From the NCBI GenBank assembly GCA_016648135.1, contig JADDOH010002325.1:1-64000 (forward strand): a DNA stretch of 64,000 nt. The letters are read 5' to 3'. The notes beneath the pieces were generated by a model that saw nothing but the letters and a program-made list of their open reading frames with translations, did not search any database and had not been told where the DNA came from. Of this stretch, positions 11,817 through 19,692 are shown in pieces; the stretch's first letter is position 1, and every line of letters begins with the position of its first letter. This stretch comes from Agrypnia vestita (taxonomy: Eukaryota; Arthropoda; Insecta; Trichoptera; Phryganeidae). Both the position numbers and the translations under genes were made by a program.

Positions 11817-11988
11817 TTGTACTTATTGGACCGCCCTCGTATATATATATACAAACATATATTTTTTGTATTGAAAAAATTCAAATTATGGCGAATTTTG
11901 AATTATCTGGGTTTTACTGTATTTGTTTTTATGTGTTTAGCTGAAGCAAAATCACATAAATGCCGAGATAAAGCATGAGGATTTTTGA
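4479..11988 (+). CDS. Ankyrin-repeat protein, NF-kB p105/Relish C-terminal type (six-exon model, 5' incomplete)
   Basis: Joining 4479-4520, 4717-4817, 6251-6429, 8858-9010, 9876-10048 and 11941-11988 gives one open frame of about 231 codons. Every junction is GT-AG and phase-compatible (0, 2, 1, 1, 0). The product opens with a linker ending LLELFDVKLLDGD, then five ankyrin repeats: GDSFLHM, NDRGETALHTAI, DDDGNTPLHLAV, NNAGWTALHLAA and SNGRTVLHLAI. Repeat 1 has the long LLEMIKNLEMHDILNYVND insert and repeat 3 the long loop before LDVNIF; both are features of p105/p100/Relish inhibitory domains. In such proteins these repeats mask the Rel domain in the cytoplasm until processing in immune signalling. 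Neither the Rel domain nor a death domain was seen, and the model stops at the start of repeat 6. Alternatives are a Cactus-like IkB, a split Relish, or a truncated paralogue. The family call is firm; the function of this copy is not. Confidence 0.72.
4717..4817 (+). CDS. Exon 2 of the ankyrin gene model: linker into first repeat
   Basis: The exon follows a T-rich tract ending TTTTAACAG and ends at GACAG|GTATGT. It reads AIKIMQMYVKSKPTPAIAEK and then LLELFDVKLLDGD. It leaves two bases (AG) that the next exon completes to a Ser codon, producing GDSFLH, the hallmark start of the first NF-kB p105/Relish ankyrin repeat (human p105 has GDSVLH). That cross-junction motif is good evidence that exons 2 and 3 belong together. 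Confidence 0.72.
4910..5095 (+). mobile_element. tRNA-derived SINE in intron 2 of the ankyrin gene
   Basis: The head at 4910-4981 folds much like a tRNA. It has a GTAGCCCAGTGGGCA D-arm/A box, a perfect T-arm (CCGGG-TTCGATT-CCCGG, B box GGTTCGATTCC) and a 5' GCCCTTG that pairs imperfectly with TGAGGTC. The anticodon stem is degraded. The roughly 110-base tail (…TTGGGCCTTTTGGCC…) ends in an A-rich run, so this is a SINE and not a functional tRNA gene. Confidence 0.8.
6251..6429 (+). CDS. Exon 3 of the ankyrin gene model: repeats 1 and 2
   Basis: The acceptor is TGTTCCCTAG and the donor GCAG|GTATGT. The reading continues repeat 1 (FLHMFVAMNFETMVITLLEM, then IKNLEMHDILNYV) and repeat 2 (NDRGETALHTAIIFFRHEIM, then GLLLNAG). 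The long first repeat with a DI(L/I)N..ND element before the second TALH matches the p105/Relish arrangement rather than a generic ankyrin protein. It ends with one base of a Gly codon that exon 4 completes. Confidence 0.82.
7391..8262 (+). mobile_element. Helitron-like non-autonomous element with internal minisatellite
   Basis: The 5' end is TCTATACCTATAAAACTCAA followed by (TGTC)n. The body is about six tandem units of about 125-130 bp, with copies of ATATTTTC(G/A)ATGCAAA near 7550, 7679, 7805, 7931, 8042 and 8171, and a pyrimidine-rich segment in each unit. The 3' end carries CACCCGTGCAATGCCGTGTG, a decayed form of the GC hairpin seen next to CTAG in the minus-strand relative at 17965. The TC start, hairpin plus CTAG end and lack of target duplication suggest a Helitron derivative. 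No Rep/helicase is present. Confidence 0.6.
8632..8762 (-). repeat. Single arm of the CAGGG palindromic (foldback) family
   Basis: The sequence from TGTAATGATAGTTCGAC through the ATCTCCATAACTATT core to CTTGAACATTTTCGAC matches the right arm of the complete palindromes at 16703-17239 and 24995-25729. It is truncated at both ends and diverged. It lies about 95 bp upstream of the exon 4 acceptor. Confidence 0.7.
8858..9010 (+). CDS. Exon 4 of the ankyrin gene model: repeat 3
   Basis: The acceptor is TTTCTAG and the donor CAATG|GTATTT. It reads CDPNLHDDDGNTPLHLAVKE, then DNSECMVQLLDRNNYSSKYA and KQLDVNIFNN. DGNTPLHLAVKE is a textbook ankyrin core. The extended loop between the second helix and DVN is typical of the third repeat of p105/Relish proteins. 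It leaves one G that exon 5 completes to Ala. Confidence 0.85.
9114..9302. mobile_element. TA-flanked palindromic MITE in intron 4
   Basis: Near-perfect terminal inverted repeats TCGAGGGTAGAAAGCCAAA and its complement (…TTTGGCTTTCTACCCTCGA) bound about 189 bp flanked by TA on both sides. The inverted symmetry continues inward (CTTTACAG/CTGTAAAG) to a small central hairpin (TTCCATATTTCATATGGAA). A TA target and short palindromic body point to a Tc1/mariner-type MITE. Confidence 0.8.
9876..10048 (+). CDS. Exon 5 of the ankyrin gene model: repeats 4 and 5
   Basis: The acceptor is TTTTTCTAG and the donor TCAGAA|GTGAGT. It reads GWTALHLAATCGSLASVSRL, INAGADCNIRGRSNGRTVLH and LAIAHPHIVNYILEHSE. 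The pattern GAD.N....S.GRT.LHLA is diagnostic for the IkB/p105 family. It ends in phase 0, which is compatible with exon 6 and not with the zinc-finger exon at 12557. Confidence 0.87.
10496..11784 (-). mobile_element. Full-length but inactivated mariner transposon (1,289 bp) in the last ankyrin intron
   Basis: Perfect terminal inverted repeats CGAGGGCGGTCCAATAAGTA (continuing CCTAGCC) are seen at both ends, each flanked by TA. The length is normal for mariner. The element carries a transposase gene on the minus strand with a frameshift and a first-catalytic-residue change (see 10630-11639). It sits between exons 5 and 6 of the ankyrin gene, antisense to it. Intact ends and few defects indicate a fairly recent insertion. 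Confidence 0.95.
10630..11639 (-). pseudogene. Mariner transposase, one frameshift and D-to-N at first catalytic position
   Basis: The N-terminal segment (11364-11639) has the paired HTH region; the likely true start is the second Met, giving MEKEQYRSVIRFLFLEKKS. It ends at a stop after ATTEDNKQKS. A single-base change near 11385 moves the frame; the remaining protein (10630 to about 11385) resumes KIHDLVLADRRLKVREIAET and runs to a stop after LEKTYF. Motifs follow: WLPRSLTPDNK, FVTVNETWIHWYTPE, HHDNAPAHT and PPYSPDLALCDFFLF. The second and third Asp have exactly 34 residues between them (D34D). The first catalytic position, Asp in the usual (D)ETWIH motif, is Asn here. Either defect should abolish activity. 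Both copied strand and intact ends mean it could still be mobilised in trans. Confidence 0.93.
11785..11846 (+). repeat. TA microsatellite plus a second copy of the mariner outer end
   Basis: Immediately outside the mariner's right end is a (TA)n run, then a repeat of TACTTATTGGACCGCCCTCG at about 11819-11838 followed again by TATATATA. It is a solo copy of the outermost terminal repeat, displaced by about 54 bp. Confidence 0.85.
11941..11988 (+). CDS. Putative terminal exon 6 of the ankyrin gene model, with early stop
   Basis: A long pyrimidine tract ending ATGTGTTTAG precedes a phase-0 frame of 15 codons, LKQNHINAEIKHEDF, then TGA. Joined to exon 5 it gives ...ILEHSELKQNHINAEI, the normal end of ankyrin repeat 5 (INA matches the usual VNA). 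The stop falls at the turn where repeat 6 should begin. The 48 bases contain no GT, so no internal donor can rescue the frame. AATAAA lies six bases after the stop. The exon is short and the support is phase, motif fit, splice tract and polyadenylation signal, so it remains a prediction. Confidence 0.5.
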   Translation: MKQNHINAEIKHEDF

Positions 11989-11993
11989 GATGC

Positions 11994-11999
11994 AATAAA
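11994..11999 (+). terminator. Polyadenylation signal AATAAA for the ankyrin gene
   Basis: The canonical hexamer sits six bases after the proposed stop codon and is followed by a T-rich tract from about 12014. In AT-rich DNA the hexamer also occurs by chance, so its weight comes from its position. Confidence 0.4.
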
Positions 12000-12556
12000 G
12001 ATTATACATATGTTACTTTTTTATTTCGTACTTGAAATTTTTTTTTTGCTTTTGTACTTAAAATTGTTTTTGTTTTTTTATCTCTTCTGTTTATAAAATG
12101 AATATTATTTCTTATTCTTTAGTAACAGTGTAACATTAAATTGTGAAAATGAACCTTCAGACAAACCTGCGTCTTTTTAGACGTTTTGTGGGACTAGAAA
12201 TATTTTAAAAAATGTAAAGAAAATATATAGATTAAAAAAAAATCACACTGAATATACACATTGCCATCCTGAGCAGTGTTAAATTGTTTTCTGCTTTACA
12301 ACATGTTGCTTACTTTCAGACCATAAGTTGCATCTGATTTTTCAAGTAATTAAATATTTTGAAATTAAATGAGTTCTGCATAACTGAAACTACTATATTG
12401 TTTATGGTTCATGTAAATATTTTTAATTTAATAACATGTCGGGAAAAGTAATAGGAAAGTTGTAAAAACATTCTATTGTCCCTCGAAGATCTTTAGTTAT
12501 GTGGAATTGTTAAAAAATAATTCAATATTAAAAAAAAAATAAACATTTTTTTTCAG

Positions 12557-12741
12557 GTGAAATGCCTTTCTCTTGCCCAGATTGTGACAAGGCGTTCAGG
12601 CATCGTGTGACAATGAAGCATCACCGTTTGAAAGTCCACGATGTCAATATGTTTGACAAACCATCTCCAACATTCGACAATTCTTCTGAGAGCCACAAAG
12701 AGGGAAAATTAAATAATAATGTGGTATCCAAAGAAACCTGA
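12557..12741 (+). CDS. Terminal exon of a C2H2 zinc-finger protein (5' exons not found)
   Basis: After a long T tract ending TTTTTTTTCAG, a 61-residue open frame reads GEMPFSCPDCDKAFRHRVTM, KHHRLKVHDVNMFDK and an acidic/polar tail ending NNNVVSKET-stop. The finger is complete (C-x2-C-x12-H-x4-H with Phe/Met core positions) and is preceded by GEMPF, a TGEKPF-type linker, so at least one more finger should lie upstream. The Gly codon is split (phase 1 intron), the usual phase in multi-finger genes. Exon 5 of the ankyrin gene ends in phase 0 and exon 6 ends in a stop, so this exon does not continue that gene directly. No other exon with matching phase and fingers was recognised on the + strand upstream. 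It may be the end of a gene whose other exons lie before the window, or a stranded fragment. Such fingers normally bind DNA in the nucleus. Confidence 0.75.
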
Positions 12742-14260
12742 AATTCGTTCAATAATATACATGGTGTCACAATACAAGTTATATTGGTACAAGAAATATA
12801 GGACCACATTGACATAAAATGAGTTTTTGTCATCACGGATTTACACAAGGACCGCAGTGGTAGTACCTACCAAAAGTTACAGTACTTTGTGTGTTTACTT
12901 TCGCCTTTTGTCTTCCAGAAAATATTAAGTCAGATATTGCGACTTTACTCTGCAAAAGGCTTAAAGTTATTTTTGCAGAAAAAGTGGCATCCTTTAATGT
13001 GAAATTCAAACTGAGGATAAAACAAATTAACTCTTAACAAGATCAAGGAGCGGGAAACTGCTTTGAATAACAAAAATGTCCTCAACATTTGGACAAAGCA
13101 TCCATGGATTCTAGGCCTCGAGATTTCACAATATCTATTACATACATAGATTTGAGGTAATATTTTGGAAAACGGTATTTCAAAAAAGAAATTTAAGTCG
13201 TTGACATTCAAAGATTGGTGACCACCCAGCAAACTAATAAAGCATTTGTCATAGAGTCGGATATTTACGTGAAAGTATGAATAGAAAAGCAGACCAAATA
13301 AATCGATGGTCCTTACATATACATAAAAAATTTAATTTTTGTTTTACTATTATCCAATTTATTTCATATTTTCAGATAATGTTAAAAAAATAATTTTCCT
13401 AGGGTGTGCCAGAGCTAGCAGCAGAAATTGATCGGTAGATTTCTACCTATTTTATGAGTCTATGTTCAAGCAACCATGACCTAATATCAATAGTTATGGA
13501 GTTATGCAAAATTAAAGTTTGCTTTTTTTTCAGTATTTCTGACATACTTTTTACAAAAACTTGAACTATCATTCAGTAACTTATGTCGACTATGAAAAAT
13601 TCATTTGTTTCAATAAAAGTTAAATAAAAACCCTGAAAAAATTCAATTTGGAATGTTTTCCAATTATAAATTATATGATCTTCATCTCTCAGTTGTGATA
13701 AGTTCCTCTAATAGTCTGTTAAATTGAGTACTCATAATACGTAATTTGTGATAAATTTTCTGCGGTTGAAATTGTTAAATAAATTTTTTTAAAAACATAT
13801 TAAAGATTCTTATGACTCAAATGCCTCATTGCTCTCTTTTGCTTTGCCTATGATAAATAGATGGAAAAAAATGTTTAAAGACAATTGTGAACATAAATTC
13901 TATAGAAATTGTGCATTAACCCATTAATGCCCAAAGGAAAACTACATATTAAATATATATTTTTACTGTTATTTATTACGACATACTGAGCAAAGAAAAT
14001 ATTGTAAAAGAAAAACTTAGATAAATACATAACATAGAAAATAAAGGAACAGATTACCATTGAACAGAAAAGGAAGAAAACTAGTCATTTTAGAAAATTT
14101 TTAGAAAATATTTAGAAATCAACTATAACAATAATAATATACTCGACATTCAAACACCCTATATTATATCCCCCCTCTTGTCCATATTAGCCCTGTTTCG
14201 CAAATCTACCCCTTTTCACCACCCCACTCCCACACCACCGATGATTATTATTATTATTGA
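12742..14260. other. Non-coding; 3' UTR-like sequence and a repeat arm
   Basis: The first few hundred bases may be 3' UTR of the zinc-finger exon. A single plus-orientation arm of the CAGGG palindromic family lies at about 13465-13675. No coding sequence was recognised. Confidence 0.5.
13465..13675 (+). repeat. Single arm of the CAGGG palindromic family
   Basis: AAGCAACCATGACCTAATAT, the TATGGAGTTATGCAAAATTA core, CAGTAACTTATGTCGAC and AAATTCATTTGTTTC match the left arm of the 16703-17239 element through its central AATGTTTTCCAATT. Both outer ends are missing. Confidence 0.7.
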
Positions 14261-14264
14261 TAAT

Positions 14265-14745
14265 GGGCAGGCAGCTTAAGTCCATATCATTGTCTCTCAT
14301 TTGAATTAAATTGGTTGACACTGGCTGCAGACACGATGCCCTCAGGCAAACTGTTCCACATATTGACCACTCTATTGCTTAATGCATGCTTTCTTGGGTT
14401 ACACGAGAACCGTGACTTGTTCAACTTCAGGTGATGTCCTCGAAGGCCCACATTAGTGAAACAATGCAAACATATCTGTCATATTAGGAATATTGTAGTA
14501 GCCCGATAGAATCTTGAATGTCTCGATGAGGTCACCTCTTGCTCGTCACTCTTGAAGAGTGGGCAGTTTCAAGACTCAACTTTTCCGCATATTCCAGGTT
14601 TTTAAGACCCAAGGGCAATTTCATGGCTCGTTTCTGAACATTTTCCAATAAAGCTATATCTTTAGCAAAATATGGATTCCAGATCCGAGAGGCATATTCG
14701 AGGAGAGGCCTCACATATGTCTAAAAATAGTTGTGAATAGTGGTA
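14265..14745 (-). pseudogene. 3' end of a non-LTR retrotransposon (reverse-transcriptase C-terminal region)
   Basis: On the minus strand 14532-14714 reads MRPLLEYASRIWNPYFAKDI, then ALLENVQKRAMKLPLGLKNL, the conserved region after the RT domain (LEYAS.(V)W.P...KDI..LE.VQ(R/K)RA.K). After a frame break, 14287-14469 reads GLRGHHLKLNKSRF and then SNRVVNMWNSLPEGIVSAAS, the usual C-terminus of CR1/jockey-like elements. The 3' side ends in an AATAAT-type run at 14243-14260. RT catalytic motifs and endonuclease are absent, consistent with 5' truncation by target-primed insertion. Confidence 0.85.
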
Positions 14746-15449
14746 CCGTCAGACGTTTGAATGATCTTCTCACCAAATACAAATTAAAAACGTTATAATT
14801 AAAAAGAAAAAAAAAGTTTTTGAAATGTTATAGTGAGAAGTAAACATTGTTATTTTTAATTTTTTAAAATTCTATTGAAATAAATAATTCCATAATAAAT
14901 ATAGATAGAAAGAAAACACCAAATTATGCTTCTAAGAGAAGTAGGTACACGAGCGTGTACGGTAGGCGGATTGGGTTAATAAATGGAATCATTTTATGGA
15001 TTAGCATTGACAGTTGTAGTGTGAGATTCTAATACACATTTATTATTATAGGTCAATCATCAAAAAAATCTTGAACTCACATCGAATTCGCTGGAAGTAC
15101 AGTAGGCAGATTGTAGTACTTATAGGTACTGAGAAGTTTTGCATGACTCAAGAAAAAAGAATTCTCACTATATATTTCGCTCTAATTTGCATAGGCTCCA
15201 TATAAAAGAAGAAGAAGACACATGATAATAGAATGGGTTTAGTCAAACTTGGAAGTATGAAAAAATAAGCATAAATTGAGAAATACTAAATAAATAAAAT
15301 TTTAATCGTTATAATGCAATAAAAACGTCAAATATAAATATCACAGATAACATTTGTAATAAAAGATAAATAATCAACTGCCTACAAAAATAAATATATT
15401 TCACATCAGCTTGCAGGAATAAAAAAAAATTTCTCAATAGCATTCAGAA
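14746..15449. other. AT-rich, no gene recognised
   Basis: Only short open frames with no recognisable similarity. A possible decayed extension of the adjoining non-LTR element could lie at its start, but nothing readable remains. Confidence 0.5.
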
Positions 15450-16025
15450 AAAAAGTAACCCATAAAAACCAAGTTTTTATTATACTCCCTGGAATAATCC
15501 AAGATGATGGTCCTGTTGTTCATACAATGAAAATAAGTATTTCACTATATAATTTAATGCCCTGTTAATTTAATCTAACTAAAATAATCGTAATCTAAAT
15601 TAAACAAACCAAACCTAATAACCTAACCTAACCAAACCTAATAACCTAACCTAATCTCATATATTGCCTATGAAATGTCTAAGCAGTGCATTTTTCGGAA
15701 CTTTAAAGTGTAATATCTTATTTAATATTTACTATTTAAACGTAAATTATCTTTCATTTTGTTATTACCACCTTCAATAATATAGTGAAATACTCATTTT
15801 CGTTGTATATGCAATGGGACCATTATCTTGGATTTAGCCATATTTTCATACAAATTAGTAAGTTCTATGAAAAAACCATTAAAATTTGAAAAATCCAAAA
15901 ATTTATTAATTTTTTTTAACAAAAATTTGATAGATCTTCTTGATCGTCACCGAAAAGGGTTAAAAATCGATCCAAAGATTTTTGGTCGAGCAAGCAGATG
16001 CCACGAGTTAATATAAAGGGAGTAA
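15450..16025 (-). repeat. Copy 1 of the 'GTGGCGTCTGCTTG' dispersed repeat family
   Basis: In minus orientation it runs from TTAACTCGTGGCATCTGCTT through GGATCGATTTTTAACCC and TCAAGAAGATCTATC to CATACAAATTAG-like sequence. It finishes with AGGGAGTATAATAAAAACTT GGTTTTTATGGGTTAC at 15465-15491. The same start and end blocks occur at 30947-31290 and 33370-33900 with different middles. The class is unknown. Confidence 0.65.
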
Positions 16026-16702
16026 AAAGTATTGTTGAATAACAGTTATATCTTAGTTATCAATCATCGACACAATCAGACGATAAATAACTGTACCGAA
16101 AATAACAGTTTAACCATTCCAAGAGCTTTGTTTTTCGGACTTTTCGGAATTTACATGATCTTTCACCGCGCGAAATATTATGAATATAGAATAGAAATTA
16201 TGATAAACATTGCTGCCATTTCACTTTGCTGTTCTCGCCACAAAGCTTTTATAATATAGGTAGTCTTTTTGCAGTCAATTCGTAAATTTGCAATTTGTTT
16301 TTGGCATTTTAAACATAGTTTTAGAAGGGCTATGTTTAAGCCTGAACTAAATTAGGTAGATAAATTACGTCACCTTACTAAAATGTAATTACACTATGAG
16401 TTACTCTATTCTATGAGGTGATCGGCGTAATCAGTGGTCCGTTGAAACACGGGAGTTGAGCAGCACTATAAGCCTACATATTGATATGCTTTGTGTTCTG
16501 TTCATTAGTTGGTGACACTTTTGAATCTGAACCCAATGTACATACACTATCAAATGTGTTGATTAAAGTCTCTTTCATATCGCATCAGGAGAGAGGTCTG
16601 TATTCATTGAAAATATTCACTTTGCTATGATTAATTAAAAGCGGAAATTTCAAAAACTGTCCGATTTTCAGATTTTTAAGATATATATTGATAAGATATA
16701 TA

Positions 16703-17239
16703 CAGGGTTATTTGTAAAACATTAATAAACTCGCAGGACTATATTCCTGCCTTGATTATGAGTCGAAAATGTTCAAGCTATTATGACCTAATATCAATAG
16801 TTACAGAGATATGCGACATCAAAGTTTGCATTTTTTTCAATATTTCTGGCTTATTTTTTGTAAAACGTTGGACTATCATTACAGTAACTCACATCGATTA
16901 CGAAAAATTCATTCGTTTCAATACAAGTTAAATAAAATGATAAAAAACCTGAAAAATTCCAATTTGAATGTTTTCCAATTGGAATTCAAAGGTTTTTATT
17001 TTTTTATTTGACTTGTATTAAACGGAATGAATTTTTCATATTCGATATAAGTTACTGTAATGATAGTCCAACGTTTTACAAAAAATAAGTCAAAATATTG
17101 AGAAAAAAAAATGCAAACTTTGATGTCGCATATCTCCTGAACTATTGATATTAGGTCATAATAGCTTGAACATTTTCGACTCATAATCAATGCAGGAATA
17201 TAGTCCTGCGAGGTTATTAATGTTTTACAAATAACCCTG
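16703..17239. mobile_element. Complete 537-bp palindromic foldback element (CAGGG family)
   Basis: The left arm begins CAGGGTTATTTGTAAAACAT and the right arm ends with its complement (…ATGTTTTACAAATAACCCTG). The arms match along about 250 bp each with few differences, separated by a short centre around TTTTCCAATTGGAATTC. Flanks are TATATA. There is no coding capacity. The structure is a MITE/foldback element whose terminal inverted repeats make up nearly its entire length. Confidence 0.9.
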
Positions 17240-17964
17240 TGTATATATATATATATTTAAGATATATAGATAAGATAAGAGCTGGAAAATATTTTTTTTT
17301 TACTTTGATTTACGAAAGTAACATTATGATGCTTTTACGTAATATTTACCTCCGATTTTATGATTTAAATTTACATAATTTGCACGACAGTTATTTTGAC
17401 ATTAGGGAAACAGGGCGACAACTGTCATCTCGTCATCTGTCACCTATTTAATTTCTATAGAGCCCCAGACTCCATAGAAAAAGACAATGAAACTGACAAT
17501 CATTAAAGGAATTAGTTTAATAGTGGTGCATTACCTACCTCGCACTTTTTGGCAACAATATTATTGTTTCTACGTGATGATAGATGATGGCATGATGGTA
17601 GACGTGATTTGATAAAAATGTTGGTTAAAGAGTTGCGATATAATTTATTAAAATATGTCTTACGAGTGATTTTTTTTACCCCTTTGGATAGTCAAATTAT
17701 TGACGGCGCGTATTCGGTGTTCTCGGAATTCACAAAACAGAAAATGATCAGTTTTTGTTGCACCCATCATCTGTGCGAGGTGAAAATATAATAATAAAGA
17801 AAATCAAAATTAATTTTCAATTACACATTTATAGCATGTGAAGAGCCATACGTGTGCTGCGTTTCGTTGCCAAAGATCAATGCTGTCTTTTTGTGGAAAG
17901 ACGTCCGTTTGGGACATTCATATGTTTTTATGTAAATTTGACATTTTTATAATTTATTAATCAA

Positions 17965-18667
17965 CTAGCTGTTTACACCCGGTGTTGCACGCGTTAAGGA
18001 TTAAGTTTAAAATAAATTTATGAGGGTAAACGATGGTTCGATTCGAACGGTATAGATTTGCATCGAAAATATATCAGGGGGAGGGGAAAGGGTAAAAGAA
18101 TAGGGGGGATATGTCACAAATGTTAAAAGCTGAGTCTTAAAGAATAATTTTGCAAATTTTGAGTACGATTGGTCGAACGGTACAGATTTGCATCTAAAAT
18201 ATATCAGAGGGCGGGTAAAAGTAAAAAGGGGAGGGAAGAAATGTCACGTTTGTTACCCGCCGGGTCCTAACGAATAAGTTTTCAAATTTTGTGTCCGATC
18301 GGTTAAACGGTACAGATCTGCATCAAAAATATATCAGGGTAGGGGAAGGGTTACAGGAATAGGGGGAAATGTCGCACATAATAACTGCCGAGACCAAAAG
18401 AATAAGTTTCCAAATTTTGAGTCCGATCGGTCAGGTTAAACGGTACAGATTTGCATCGAAAATATATCAGCGGAGGGGAAGGATTGAAAGAATAGGGGGG
18501 AAATGTGAAATATGTTACTCGCCGGGTCCATAAGAATAAGTTTCTAAATTTTGAGTCCGATAGGTCGAACGGTTCAGATTCGCATCGAAAATAGGTCAGG
18601 GGGAGGGGAACGGGTAAGAGAACAGGGGAAAAATGTTGCCTGTGTTACCCGCCGTGTCCAAAAGTGT
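17965..18667 (-). mobile_element. Helitron-like element, minus orientation, with 3' hairpin and CTAG end
   Basis: Read on the minus strand the 3' end is GCGTGCAACACCGGGTGTAA ACAG CTAG followed by T, a hairpin plus CTAG terminus as in Helitrons. The same AACTTAATCC/TTTACCCTCAT block as in the 7391-8262 copy precedes it. The body is about five 130-bp tandem units with GCATC(G/A/T)AAAATA near 18061, 18191, 18321, 18456 and 18579. The 5' TC end is missing, so the copy is truncated. Confidence 0.65.
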
Positions 18668-19047
18668 TTCTATAATTTATGGGATTCCATGATATTTTGA
18701 ATTTTCTGGGTACATGCGTTTATTATAATTCTGCAAGCACACATCGCTGTATACTTTGACAATTTTACTAAACACTATATATCTATTAACATCAGCACTG
18801 CTAATGAATTATGTTCCTTTCAACTAGTTTATGACATTAAGATTGATAGATGACGTATTTTTATTTTATGGATTATATCTACTTATTCAATTCTCTATGT
18901 AATATTGTCGATCGACACTAGGGAAATTAAAATATGCAAGGAAATTGGAACTATACCTACCCCATTATATAGCAAATCCTCTTTAACTATAGAGATAGAG
19001 TATTCTATTAAGAGGTATAGAATTTTAAAACGAAATAAAACACAAAA

Positions 19048-19350
19048 ATCGTGGTAATGGCCATGGTATTGGCTTTGTTGGAAAGATAATTTTATGCCAT
19101 TAGTGTTTAATATAAGGCGTTTTTTTAGAGGTATTTCGAATTGGTAACACTTTTTTCAGCGACACCCAATTTGATAGCTGATTTGTGCTCAGTTTGTTTT
19201 GCCATTTCATCATGAATAGACTTACGCCAGAACAACGCTTGCAAATTGTGCAAATTTATTTCGAAAACCATGATACCATTATCATATTTAAATGCTAATG
19301 GCATAACATTATCTTTCCAATAAAGCCTATACCGTGGCGATTACCATGAT
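19048..19350 (+). mobile_element. About 300-bp MITE with ~50-bp TIRs and a transposase-start relic
   Basis: The left end (ATCGTGGTAATGGCCATGG…GGAAAGATAAT…ATGCCATTAG) and the complement of the right end (ATCATGGTAATCGCCACGG…GGAAAGATAAT…ATGCCATTAG) match over about 52 bp. Inside, 19212-19298 encodes MNRLTPEQRLQIVQIYFENH and then DTIIIFKC-stop. MNRLTPEQRLQIVQIYFENH is the conserved start of an insect mariner-superfamily transposase. It is thus an internal deletion product of an autonomous element and not an unrelated hairpin. Confidence 0.85.
19212..19298 (+). pseudogene. First 20 residues of a mariner-superfamily transposase inside the MITE
   Basis: The ATG-initiated frame matches the N-terminus (LTPEQRLQIVQIYFEN) before running into the right terminal repeat and a stop. 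No catalytic residues remain. It records the autonomous parent of this MITE. Confidence 0.75.
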
Positions 19351-19692
19351 TGTGTGTTTCATTTAATTTAAAGTTTTATACCACAAAAAAAAAACAGAAA
19401 ATCAAAGCTGAAAAAAGAAAATGTGTAATATATGGAGAAATTGATGACATGAGAATATCAAATATGAAAGTGTAATATGAAAATAGAAGTGGATAAGATA
19501 GAAGAGTGTGCCGGTGTAGTGTTCTATCATTTCTGCCTGCCCCTGCTGAAAATAGCGTGATGGACAAGATAAGTTAATTTTAATACAAAAATAATATTTC
19601 TATTCGACGATTTTATCTAATATTGATTCGAATTTAGGTAGATTTCGATAGAAATACCAGACGCAACTTATGGAATATATTGATGTAGGTAC

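Noticed and set aside
12557..12741. Zinc-finger exon as the direct continuation of the ankyrin gene (ankyrin/zinc-finger fusion)
   Set aside because: Exon 5 ends in phase 0 and exon 6 ends in a stop, whereas the zinc-finger exon needs a one-base carry-over; direct splicing would frameshift.
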